The position numbers and the translations under genes are program-made. DNA of 64,000 bases from contig NZ_CP162601.1 in the NCBI RefSeq assembly GCF_040957575.1, positions 2,046,001-2,110,000 on the forward strand, in the 5' to 3' direction. Position 1 is the stretch's first letter, and the number at the start of each line of letters is the position of its first letter. The notes beneath the pieces were generated by a model. The model had not been told where the DNA came from and did no database searches. It worked only from the letters and a program-made list of their open reading frames with translations. Shown here piece after piece: positions 1 to 7,947 of the stretch. The stretch is from Vibrio sp. HB236076 (GTDB lineage: Bacteria > Pseudomonadota > Gammaproteobacteria > Enterobacterales > Vibrionaceae).

Positions 1-190
1 GGTGGCGACCATCGATCATTCCATTTGGTTTCACCGCCCATTTAAAATGGATGATTGGCTGCTCTACGCCATTGAAAGTCCAACCGCCAGCGGTACTCGC
101 GGCTTAGTACGCGGAGAGATTTACAACCAGCAAGGCCAGCTCGTGGCCAGTGCCGTACAAGAAGGTGTCATGCGCCAGCGTCAAAAATAA
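1..190 (+). CDS. tesB: Acyl-CoA thioesterase II, C-terminal fragment
   Basis: The reading frame is open from the window edge, so only about the last 62 residues are present and the start lies outside. The visible part is the C-terminal half of the second hot-dog fold of TesB. It contains the family segment [13 protein letters not shown], followed by WLLYAIESP and the C-terminal block [12 protein letters not shown], which match the end of the E. coli enzyme closely as I recall it. TesB is a cytoplasmic thioesterase that hydrolyses medium- and long-chain acyl-CoA to free fatty acid and CoA. The gene ends 24 bases before a hairpin at 214-235 that it shares with the convergent DUF1244 gene. Confidence 0.9.
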   Translation, partial: VATIDHSIWFHRPFKMDDWLLYAIESPTASGTRGLVRGEIYNQQGQLVASAVQEGVMRQRQK

Positions 191-213
191 CCCTCCACTA
201 AATTGGCATAAAA

Positions 214-241
214 AAGGTGGCCCCAGCGCCACCTTGTGTCT
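214..241. terminator. Bidirectional terminator between tesB and the DUF1244 gene
   Basis: An 8-bp perfect stem (AAGGTGGC / GCCACCTT) encloses a 6-base loop at 214-235. On the minus strand the stem runs into six T residues, so it is a good intrinsic terminator for the DUF1244 gene. On the plus strand the T-tract is poorer. Confidence 0.75.
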
Positions 242-262
242 TTGTCCCAACACTTACCAAGC

Positions 263-592
263 TTAAGATTGACTCTTTTTCGCCTGTTTTTGCTCATAAG
301 CCGCGAGTTGCTCGGGTGTTGCTGCAGGTTGGTGATTATCTTTCCACTCCTGATAAGTCATGCCATAAACACGCTCACGCGCATCGTCTAGCGACAGTTC
401 AATCCCCTGCTGCTGTGCCTCTGCCAAATACCACTTACTTAAACAATTGCGACAAAAATCCGCTAAGATCATGAGATCAATGTTCTGCACTTGTTTATTG
501 TTGTCTAAATGCGCTAAAAGCTGACGGAAAGTAGCCGCATCGAGCTTGTCTTGCTCTGCTTGAGACAGTGATTGATAGTTAAATTTGCTCAT
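263..592 (-). CDS. DUF1244 family protein
   Basis: This encodes a 109-residue soluble protein without signal peptide or membrane segment. I place it in the DUF1244 family from the central block ILADFCRNCLSKWY, with its conserved C-x-x-C pair, and the following segment R-E-R-V-Y-G-M-T-Y-Q-E-W-K. The C-terminal ~25 residues are rich in Gln, Lys and Ala and look disordered. No enzymatic role is established for the family that I know of. The two cysteines and the Trp-Tyr pair suggest a metal or redox site, but that is inference. The gene stands alone, convergent with tesB and 51 bp downstream of the RND pump gene on the same strand, so it could be the last gene of that transcript. Confidence 0.85.
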   Translation of the reverse strand: MSKFNYQSLSQAEQDKLDAATFRQLLAHLDNNKQVQNIDLMILADFCRNCLSKWYLAEAQQQGIELSLDDARERVYGMTYQEWKDNHQPAATPEQLAAYEQKQAKKSQS

Positions 593-643
593 TGTTTTAT
601 CCTGTATTAATCAACGGTTCGTCACGTCGATGCCAAGTGACCC

Positions 644-3600
644 TTAACCATGACCCACTCGCGTTTTGGTGTCTTTTTGACGGGCTAGGTCGAGTTGTTT
701 TGCGACAAAGCCCGGTGATTTGGTATGTCGCGATAATAAACGGTACATGGCCGGAATAACAAATAAAGTAATTAAGGTCGCGACCGACATACCAAAAAAG
801 ATCACCGTCCCCACCGCGATTCGGCTTTCATAACCTGCCCCAGTCGAGAGCAACAGTGGCACAGCGCCTGCGACTGTGGTCGTCGCGGTCATTAAAATGG
901 GCCGCAATCGGCGCGCAGCAGCATCAACGATGGCTTTTTCAAATTCAATACCTCTATCGCGTAACTGATTGGCAAACTCCACAATTAAAATGCCATTTTT
1001 GGTCACCATGCCGATCAACATGATCATGCCAATTTGGCTGTAGATATTAAACCCTTGCCCCATAATCACTAAACCAGCAAAACCGCCAAAGAGCCCCAAA
1101 GGTACCGTCAGCATCACCACTAACGGGTTGATAAAACTTTCAAATTGCGCAGCCAGCACCAAATACACGACGACCAAGGCCAGAACAAACGTCACCCACA
1201 TGCGCGACTGATTCTCTTTAAAATCCTTCGATTCGCCTTGATACCCCAAACTCACATTGGCGGGAAAATGTTCACTGGCGTATTGCTCCAAAAAGCCCAG
1301 TGCTTGACCCAGGTCCACTCCCGCCGCCAAATTGGCATCAACCACAATCGACTTTTTCTTTTCATCGTGAGTCAATTTATTGGCCACGGCGACCGGTTCA
1401 ATGTGCGCTATGGTGTCTAAACTCACAGCTTGCCCTTGTTGAGTACGTAAATAAATCTGACTTAAATCATTAAGGCTGTTGAATTTATCTTCATTGGCTC
1501 GCAAGTAAACATCATACTCTTGACCGTCTTCGACAAACGTCGTTTGTGAAGCACCACCAAGCAATACCTCAAGGGTTTGTGAGACATCTTGAACTGCGAT
1601 CCCCAACTGCGACGCGCGTTGAACATCAATATTCACCAAGAGCTCTGGACTGTTTTCCGAATAATCGATATCGACGCCCGTCATTAACCCCGATTGGTTG
1701 GCCGCTTGCTCTAACTGCTGCGCCCAATGGTACAAGGTGGGGTAATCTGAGCCGGCAATACTGACTTGAATAGGCCCACTTGGCCGACCTCGAAACCCGG
1801 GCATAAAGACGCGAAAACGCACATCGGTAATCCCGCTCATGGATTGGCGGATCATTTTTAACGCCTCTGGCGCCGAGGTCGTACGTGTTTGCCAGTCTTC
1901 CAAAATCATAATAACAAACCCCGTCTGATCACTGGCTTGGCCGCCAAAAGCAGGGGTTTGAATACTAAACGACTTAAGCACGCCTTGCCCTAACATCGGC
2001 ATCAATCTTTGCTCGACTTCAGCCATATTCTCAGACATGCGTTCAAAACTGGTACCATCGGCACCTCGTACAAAGGCAAAGAGCACGCCACGGTCTTCTT
2101 GCGGTGTGAGCTCTGTTGGGGTTTGCTGCATCATTTGATACCCCCCCGCAATGCACGCAAGAATCACTAATGGGGCAAACCACGCCCGCAGAATGACCAC
2201 GGCTAGCGCTTTTTTGTACAAATGGGTGAGCTTATCAATCATGCGATCGATGACTTGATGAAAGCGAGAAGGCGTCTGAGACGGTTTTAACCACCAACTG
2301 CCGAGCACCGGAGTCAAGGTCAGAGCAATAAACGACGAACAAATTACGGCCGCCACCAGCATCATGGCGAACTCAGTGAAAATCAGCCCCACTAAACCAT
2401 CCATAAAAGCAATTGGCAAAAAGACCATTACCAAGACAATCGTAGTGGCGACGACGGCAAAACCCACTTCACGCGTGCCTTTAAAAGCCGCCAACAAGGG
2501 AGATTCACCGCGTTCAATATGATGATAGACATTTTCCACCACCACAATCGCGTCATCGACCACCAAACCAATCGCCAAAATAAAGGCCATCAAGGTAATT
2601 AAGTTGATGGAATAGCCCGCCCAATAGGCGATGATTGCGGCACTGATCAGCGATACCGGCACCGTCACCGCCGGGATCAAAGTCACGCGAATTTGACCTA
2701 AAAACAAATACAACACCACGATAACGACAAGGGCTGTGATCAACAGGGTTTGATTGACTTCTTTGATCGATTGTTCGATAAATACCGTTGAATCATAGTC
2801 AATGGCAATTTCGGTCCCCGCGGGTAAAAATGGCTTAATTAAAGCGACTTGCTGACGGACTAATTTAGCCACTTGTAAAGGATTGGCACTGGTTTGTGCC
2901 ACAATACCTAAACTGACATTGACAATACCGTCACTGCGAAAAAGTGAATCTTCGTTTTTCGCGCCAATGTAGACGTTGGCGACATCTTTCAAGTACACGG
3001 CTTGATTGCTGCCACTGCGCTTGACCACCATAAACTGAAAATCTTGTGCACTTTGATAATTACGCGCTGTTCGCACCGTCATGACCGTACTGTCATTGCG
3101 AACTTGACCACCAGGGCTTTCTAAATTCTCTCGATTAAGCGCATTGACAATATCGCTGATCGTGACACCGCGACCCGCCATCGCTTGTGGGCGTAACTCG
3201 ACATACATCACTTTTTCCAGCCCGCCAGACACATCGACTGAACTCACCCCATCGAGCAGTGAGAAGCGATCAGTCAATATACGCTCAACATAATCCGTCA
3301 GTTGCGTACGGTCGAGACCACTAGAGTGCACGTTAACGTAGACTAAAGGCTCACCACTGCCGTCGTTCTGAAAAATCTGTGGATCATCGGCTTGTTCAGG
3401 CAAAGCACTGCGCGCTCTGTCAACCGCGGCGCGAATATCACTCATCCCCGCTTGGAGATCGTAGCCAATCTCAAAGGTCACCGTAATGCGAGAGTTGTTG
3501 TTGCGAGAAGTCGACGTGATCTCATCAATGCCTCGTATGCCAGAGATTTGATCTTCAAGAACCGTTGTCACTTGTTGTTCCATAATCGTCGCCGATACGC

Positions 3601-3757
3601 CACTGTATTGCGTCATGATCGACACCACCGGATTATCAATATCCGGCATTTCTCGTACGGCTAATTTGGACAGCGACACCAAACCAAACACACACAACAA
3701 GGCGCTCAGTACAATCGCCAACACCGGGCGTTTGACAGCAATATCAGACAATATCAT
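644..3757 (-). CDS. RND efflux pump inner-membrane subunit (HAE1/AcrB family)
   Basis: This is a 1037-residue proton-driven resistance-nodulation-division transporter. The family plan is complete. There is an N-terminal membrane helix starting MILSDIAVKRPVLAIVL, a first periplasmic loop (about residues 30-330), a block of membrane helices, a second large periplasmic loop, and a second helix block. The proton-relay motif GLVVDDAIVVVEN with its paired Asp lies near residue 400 in TM4, and the partner Lys is in IGMVTKNGILIVEF in TM10. It should exchange protons for substrates taken from the periplasm or outer leaflet. It is encoded 10 bp downstream of its adaptor (3768-4829). No outer-membrane channel gene is adjacent, so it probably uses TolC in trans. 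Substrates cannot be read from the sequence. Confidence 0.92.
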   Translation of the reverse strand: MILSDIAVKRPVLAIVLSALLCVFGLVSLSKLAVREMPDIDNPVVSIMTQYSGVSATIMEQQVTTVLEDQISGIRGIDEITSTSRNNNSRITVTFEIGYDLQAGMSDIRAAVDRARSALPEQADDPQIFQNDGSGEPLVYVNVHSSGLDRTQLTDYVERILTDRFSLLDGVSSVDVSGGLEKVMYVELRPQAMAGRGVTISDIVNALNRENLESPGGQVRNDSTVMTVRTARNYQSAQDFQFMVVKRSGSNQAVYLKDVANVYIGAKNEDSLFRSDGIVNVSLGIVAQTSANPLQVAKLVRQQVALIKPFLPAGTEIAIDYDSTVFIEQSIKEVNQTLLITALVVIVVLYLFLGQIRVTLIPAVTVPVSLISAAIIAYWAGYSINLITLMAFILAIGLVVDDAIVVVENVYHHIERGESPLLAAFKGTREVGFAVVATTIVLVMVFLPIAFMDGLVGLIFTEFAMMLVAAVICSSFIALTLTPVLGSWWLKPSQTPSRFHQVIDRMIDKLTHLYKKALAVVILRAWFAPLVILACIAGGYQMMQQTPTELTPQEDRGVLFAFVRGADGTSFERMSENMAEVEQRLMPMLGQGVLKSFSIQTPAFGGQASDQTGFVIMILEDWQTRTTSAPEALKMIRQSMSGITDVRFRVFMPGFRGRPSGPIQVSIAGSDYPTLYHWAQQLEQAANQSGLMTGVDIDYSENSPELLVNIDVQRASQLGIAVQDVSQTLEVLLGGASQTTFVEDGQEYDVYLRANEDKFNSLNDLSQIYLRTQQGQAVSLDTIAHIEPVAVANKLTHDEKKKSIVVDANLAAGVDLGQALGFLEQYASEHFPANVSLGYQGESKDFKENQSRMWVTFVLALVVVYLVLAAQFESFINPLVVMLTVPLGLFGGFAGLVIMGQGFNIYSQIGMIMLIGMVTKNGILIVEFANQLRDRGIEFEKAIVDAAARRLRPILMTATTTVAGAVPLLLSTGAGYESRIAVGTVIFFGMSVATLITLFVIPAMYRLLSRHTKSPGFVAKQLDLARQKDTKTRVGHG

Positions 3758-3767
3758 GGCGATTCTC

Positions 3768-4829
3768 CTAATTGCTCATAGTCAACGGGGTACTCTCGGG
3801 TATCACCTCGCTCTGTGAAGAGGTTACTGGCATGGCGACTCTGGGCATGACTTCAACCCCATCGCGTAAATTAATCGTTCCTTGAACCACCACCTGATCA
3901 CCAACTTGCAACCCTTTCTCAACCACAATCCGATCTTCAATCGTATCGCCAATCCAAACCTGAGTCTTTTGCACAGTCTGTTCGTCCGTTAAACGGTACA
4001 CATAACGCTCCGTGCCCGCGTATTGCAGGGCTTTTGGCTGAATCGATAAGGCAGTCACTGCAGGGAAATGGACCTCGGCATCCATTAACATACCGCTTTT
4101 AAGACGTCTTTCAGGGTTGTCAAACTGAACGCGAACCCGTACGTTCAGTGTTTCGGTATCGACTCGACTGTCAATCGCCACCACTTCACCTACAAAACGT
4201 TGTCCGGGCCAAGCTTGCGTCATCGCACTGACTGGCATACCAATCGCCAGCGACGACAAATAACGCTCAGGGACAGCAATATCGAGTTGCATCGACGACA
4301 AATCGTCGAGCGTTGCCACCGCACTGCCGGTATTGATCCACTGACCTAAACTAAAATCAATCAAGCCAAGTTGCCCATTAAAAGGGGCTTTTACCACTCG
4401 GTCCTCAACATCGACAAGAGCGGAGTCGTATTGAGCTTGAGCGATGGCGACCTGCGCTCTTTGCGTTTCTAATTCACTTTGGGTGATCGCATTGCGCTTT
4501 TGAAGTTTAACAAATTCATTCAAACGCCGTTTCTGATCGCCCAACGTCGCTTTGGCTTGTGCTAACAGGGCTTGCTGTTTGGAAGATTCAAGTAGGATAA
4601 GAGGCTGTCCTTTTTCAACCGACTGATTATTTTCAACTAAAATATCAATCACTCGCCCGGTTGCCACCGATGACACCACCACCGATTGCTTGGCCTGTAG
4701 ATGACCTATCAAACCTAACGTCGGAGTCAATGGCCTCGACTCAACCGGTTCGACCACCACAGGTACAGCAGCAAATACGCGAAATACACAAAAAAAGAGA
4801 CTCGTAAACAACAGGGCTTTCATATCCAT
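3768..4829 (-). CDS. RND efflux periplasmic adaptor (membrane fusion protein)
   Basis: This 353-residue adaptor would link the RND pump at 644-3757 to an outer-membrane channel. It has a short signal peptide (MKALLFTSLFFCVF...AA) without a lipobox Cys, so it is probably a soluble or anchor-retained periplasmic protein rather than a lipoprotein. That differs from the second adaptor in this window. A biotinyl-lipoyl-like half (ATGRVIDILVENNQSVEKGQPL) precedes a coiled-coil hairpin of about residues 85-140, then the second lipoyl half (VVKAPFNGQLGLIDFSLGQ), a beta-barrel and a membrane-proximal domain. The start used is the first Met; the Met two codons later is equally possible. A perfect 8-4-8 inverted repeat 27 bp upstream of the start (4856-4875) is a likely operator for the two-gene operon. 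Confidence 0.9.
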   Translation of the reverse strand: MDMKALLFTSLFFCVFRVFAAVPVVVEPVESRPLTPTLGLIGHLQAKQSVVVSSVATGRVIDILVENNQSVEKGQPLILLESSKQQALLAQAKATLGDQKRRLNEFVKLQKRNAITQSELETQRAQVAIAQAQYDSALVDVEDRVVKAPFNGQLGLIDFSLGQWINTGSAVATLDDLSSMQLDIAVPERYLSSLAIGMPVSAMTQAWPGQRFVGEVVAIDSRVDTETLNVRVRVQFDNPERRLKSGMLMDAEVHFPAVTALSIQPKALQYAGTERYVYRLTDEQTVQKTQVWIGDTIEDRIVVEKGLQVGDQVVVQGTINLRDGVEVMPRVAMPVTSSQSEVIPESTPLTMSN

Positions 4830-4855
4830 ATACCTGAATGATAAGTTTTAGCTAT

Positions 4856-4875
4856 CATAACAAGCTTTTGTTATG
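4856..4875. promoter_or_regulatory. Inverted-repeat operator candidate upstream of the RND operon
   Basis: CATAACAA-GCTT-TTGTTATG is a perfect 8-4-8 dyad (the whole 20-mer is self-complementary). It sits 27 bp upstream of the adaptor start in the promoter region, where a repressor or activator of an efflux operon would bind. It is not followed by a T-tract, so a terminator is unlikely. The regulator is not encoded nearby. Confidence 0.45.
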
Positions 4876-5007
4876 TGTCTCACTTTAAGTTGCGTTTATT
4901 TACACTTATTTACCGCATCACATGCTTAATTAAACGACAGACTTAACAAGTTTTGTTCACCAGCGCCGAAAAAGGCAGCAGTTAACACAAAAACACCGGA
5001 AAAACAC

Positions 5008-5035
5008 TTTACAGCCCAAAACAGTTTGTTATGAT
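5008..5035 (+). promoter_or_regulatory. Sigma-70 promoter of the tRNA-Tyr operon
   Basis: A -35 box TTTACA (5008-5013) and a -10 box TATGAT (5030-5035) are separated by 16 bp. A GC-rich discriminator (GCGCTCCGC) follows the -10 box directly, as is typical of stable-RNA promoters under stringent control. The first tRNA starts 57 bp downstream of the -10 box. Confidence 0.7.
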
Positions 5036-5092
5036 GCGCTCCGCACTTGAGCAATGCGTTGGGAAGGCATTGGATTAAGTATAAAAATTCCT

Positions 5093-5177
<85 letters not shown>

Positions 5178-5259
5178 TATTTCGCTTAACAATAGTTTTT
5201 ATTGATAAGCATGCTTGCTTTTCGTGTTGGGAAAACCAAAAGTAAGGATAAAAACCCCT

Positions 5260-5344
<85 letters not shown>

Positions 5345-5428
5345 TATTTTGCTTAGCAATAGTCCTTTTTATTGATAAGCCGCTTGCTTTTCGTGTTGGG
5401 AAAACCAAAAGTAAGGATAAAAATCCCT

Positions 5429-5513
<85 letters not shown>

Positions 5514-5596
5514 TATTTTGCTTAGCAATAGTCCTTTTTATTGATAAGCCGCTTGCTTTTCGTGTTGGGAAAACCAAAAGCAAGGATAAAACCCCT

Positions 5597-5681
<85 letters not shown>

Positions 5682-5764
5682 TATTTTGCTTAGCAATAAT
5701 CCTTTTTATTGATAAGCGCGCTTGCTTTTCGTGTTGAGAAAACCAAAAGCAAGGATAAAACCCC

Positions 5765-5850
<86 letters not shown>

Positions 5851-5853
5851 TAT

Positions 5854-5883
5854 AAAAAAACCAGCCATGTGCTGGTTTTTTTT
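5854..5883 (+). terminator. Terminator of the tRNA-Tyr operon
   Basis: The stem AAAAAACCAGC / GCTGGTTTTTT encloses the loop CATGT and ends in an eight-T run. It starts directly after the last tRNA. Confidence 0.9.
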
Positions 5884-5907
5884 CGTCTAAAGCGCCATAA
5901 CCATGCT

Positions 5908-6082
5908 TACCAATCTAACTAAATAGCTGGTCACCTTCTCTGGTTAAAAACTCAATAACGCCATTAAGAAAATCACATGTAGAATAACGACGTAGATGCC
6001 TAACTTTGTACGCAAAAAGGTTGCCTGGTTCTCAAGGTTTGATCCTGCGCCATCATTGACCACAGGCTTAATCAGATTGGTA
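5908..6082. repeat. MITE-like repeat, copy A (175 bp)
   Basis: The element starts TACCAATCTAACTAA and ends TTAATCAGATTGGTA, so the ends form an imperfect terminal inverted repeat. Inside are the blocks AGCTGGTCACC, GGTTAAAAACTCAATAACG, TTCTCAAG and CATTGACCACA, which also appear in the copies at 31232-31385 and 50479-50638. It has no coding capacity. Taking CCAATCT as the true end, each copy is flanked by TA, as for Tc1/IS630-type insertion; this is inference. Confidence 0.75.
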
Positions 6083-6083
6083 T

Positions 6084-6206
6084 AACCCGATGGGTATCAC
6101 CTTGACCCCCAACGCTCTCTAACCACAGCAGATCCAGTGCCCAGCACTATTTCCCCCACTCTAGTCGACCACGACACCCGCGGCTCTGAAATGAGAGATC
6201 GGGTTT
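6084..6206. other. Unassigned intergenic segment with complementary ends
   Basis: About 120 bp lie between repeat copy A and the terminator of the Tim44-like gene. The left end AACCCGAT (6084-6091) can pair with ATCGGGTT at the right end, so a transcript would be closed by an 8-bp stem. I see no SD-led ORF and do not recognise a known structured RNA. It may be a small RNA or the remains of another repeat. Confidence 0.3.
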
Positions 6207-6217
6207 ACAACAGGAGC

Positions 6218-6250
6218 AAAAAAGCCTCGCGTATAAACCGCAAGGCTTTT
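6218..6250 (-). terminator. Terminator of the Tim44-like gene
   Basis: Read on the minus strand, AAAGCCTTGCG and CGCGAGGCTTT pair around a short loop and lead into a T-run. It lies 26 bp downstream of the stop codon. Confidence 0.8.
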
Positions 6251-6276
6251 GATCATAGACAATGGATGGTTTATTG

Positions 6277-7146
6277 TTACGCTTGAATACCGACAATCAA
6301 CCACGGTGCGTTATCTTGGCTCAGGTCACGCTCTAAATGCCAAACGTCAGTTATGTCTTCCTCAACATTTTCAACCGCATCGCGATAACGTCCGCTAAAC
6401 TGCAAACTGATTTGCGCCTTATTGGCATCGTGATCGGCACGAACAATTTCCGCATCGACGTACATAACGTCGGTGTGTTGCTCACCGCCGAGTTTCGCGC
6501 GTTCTTCTTTTAGCTCAGCGAATAAACTGGCCGATACGTATTCTTCAATCGTCTCTAATTGATTGTGGTTCCAAGCACCTTGAATGATGCGATAGTGTTC
6601 GCGTGCACCATTGACAAAAGCCGCATGATCAAAACCCGGAGTAAAGTTATGCGGAACATCCGTGGCAGCACCAAATCCCATTCCACCGGTTTGTGTTGCC
6701 TGTGGCTGTTCAAAGTTATGCTGCTCAAACTTAGGCGAATTCTGGCCACCAAAAGCCGGCTGTGCGCGGTGTTGCTGATTCATACTGCCTTGTTTCGCGC
6801 CAAGTAAACCGCGCATTAACTTAAAGATCAAAAAGGCCACCAGACCAATAATTAAGATATCCATAAACTGAATACCTTCAAACGCACCGCCAAAGAAAGC
6901 CGCCAAAAGCCCACCGGCTAAAAGACCGCCCAGCAAGCCTCCCATTAAGCCTTTTTTACTGCTGTTGGCTGCTGCGGTATTTTTGCCGTTTAACGTGCTG
7001 GTATTCTGCGTCGCCTGTTTTGGCGCCGGTGCAGTTTTAAACGATTTACCAAACGACTTACCGCCGCCAAACTTTTTCGCTTCGACCACAGGAGTGGTCG
7101 CCACTGATACCATCAGTAAAGCGACAAAAGCAAATAACTTCTTCAT
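6277..7146 (-). CDS. Secreted Tim44-like domain membrane protein
   Basis: This is a 289-residue protein with a clear signal peptide (MKKLFAFVALLMVSVATTPVVEA). A low-complexity Lys/Gly/Ser/Asn region follows, then a glycine-rich stretch and a membrane helix (MDILIIGLVAFLIFKLMRGL, about residues 95-115). The C-terminal ~150 residues (from FVNGAREHYRIIQGAWNHNQLE to the end) resemble the Tim44/TIM44-like fold seen in bacterial 'Tim44 domain' proteins. I start at the Met that begins the signal peptide; an upstream in-frame Met at 7161 would add five residues. The function in bacteria is unknown. The mitochondrial namesake tethers chaperone to the import pore, but that role should not be transferred. 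It is a single-gene unit with its own terminator. Confidence 0.82.
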   Translation of the reverse strand: MKKLFAFVALLMVSVATTPVVEAKKFGGGKSFGKSFKTAPAPKQATQNTSTLNGKNTAAANSSKKGLMGGLLGGLLAGGLLAAFFGGAFEGIQFMDILIIGLVAFLIFKLMRGLLGAKQGSMNQQHRAQPAFGGQNSPKFEQHNFEQPQATQTGGMGFGAATDVPHNFTPGFDHAAFVNGAREHYRIIQGAWNHNQLETIEEYVSASLFAELKEERAKLGGEQHTDVMYVDAEIVRADHDANKAQISLQFSGRYRDAVENVEEDITDVWHLERDLSQDNAPWLIVGIQA

Positions 7147-7271
7147 AACTGACCCATTCATTATTGGTTTAAGACAAGTTTATAATACCCTTAATGAATT
7201 GTTTTGAAAGTAGATACACGGCAATGCTTTGTATCAGAATATTGCGATTGATGATAAAAAGAGCAAAATGG

Positions 7272-7332
7272 GTCACCGGCCCACCGGTTGACGAATAAAG
7301 TGCAGTTAACCTATTATAATGAACAATGTTCA
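7272..7332 (+). promoter_or_regulatory. Promoter and dyads upstream of the TetR gene
   Basis: A consensus -10 box TATAAT is at 7315-7320. Overlapping its last base is a perfect dyad TGAACA-A-TGTTCA (7320-7332), well placed for repression of initiation. A second dyad, ACCGG-CCCA-CCGGT (7276-7289), lies upstream. No -35 box sits at ideal spacing; TTGACG at 7288 is 21 bp away. Autoregulation by the TetR protein encoded next is the simplest reading. Confidence 0.5.
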
Positions 7333-7347
7333 ATATGAGAGTTTTTA

Positions 7348-7947
7348 ATGGCAAGACGCAATGACCACACCCGAGAAGAATTGACAGAGCTCACCTTACA
7401 GACCTTAGATCAATTTTTAACCACTCATTCATACCGCGAATTGAGTTTACGCAAGCTCGCTTCGCTGATTGGGTATGTTCCGAGTACCTTGGTTAATGTG
7501 TTTGGCAGTTATAACTTACTCTTACTGCACGGCATTGCCCGCACTCTCGACAAATTATCGCAACTGGCCCTGACCGCCAGTCAACAACACAGTGATAACC
7601 CCAAACAAGCGTTACTGGCTATTGCTCATTGTTATCACGACTTTGCCAAAGCCCATCCCAACCACTGGCAGTTGATTTTTGAACACAGTATGCAAGGGGA
7701 TGAATTACCCCAATGGCAAAGTCAGCGTATTGAGACTATGATGACGCTACTCGAGACCTTATTACACGCTTTATCGCCACAGCGCAGTGACCAAGAGGTT
7801 CTTGAAGCCAGTCGCGTACTGTGGTCTGGGGTACACGGCATTACTTTACTCAGTGTTGACGACAAGTTTTTCACCTCGAGCCCCGTCAATGGTGAGCACT
7901 TAATTGATAATCTCATCGAGCAATACCTGCAAAATTGGTCATTGTGA
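7348..7947 (+). CDS. TetR/AcrR family transcriptional regulator
   Basis: This 199-residue protein has an N-terminal helix-turn-helix of about residues 5-55 (REELTELTLQTLDQF ... LSLRKLASLIGYVPSTLVNVFGS). The recognition helix region is VPSTLVNVFGSYNLLL, and an all-helical C-terminal ligand/dimer domain follows. It probably represses its own operon through the dyad at 7320-7332. Its stop codon overlaps the start of the MFS/acyltransferase gene (TGATG), so the two are translationally coupled. The natural effector may be a lipid or fatty acyl compound, given the partner gene, but this is inference. Confidence 0.87.
   Translation: MARRNDHTREELTELTLQTLDQFLTTHSYRELSLRKLASLIGYVPSTLVNVFGSYNLLLLHGIARTLDKLSQLALTASQQHSDNPKQALLAIAHCYHDFAKAHPNHWQLIFEHSMQGDELPQWQSQRIETMMTLLETLLHALSPQRSDQEVLEASRVLWSGVHGITLLSVDDKFFTSSPVNGEHLIDNLIEQYLQNWSL

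Noticed and set aside
217..474. 85-residue plus-strand frame opposite the DUF1244 gene
   Set aside because: It crosses the terminator hairpin and is antisense to a recognised family.
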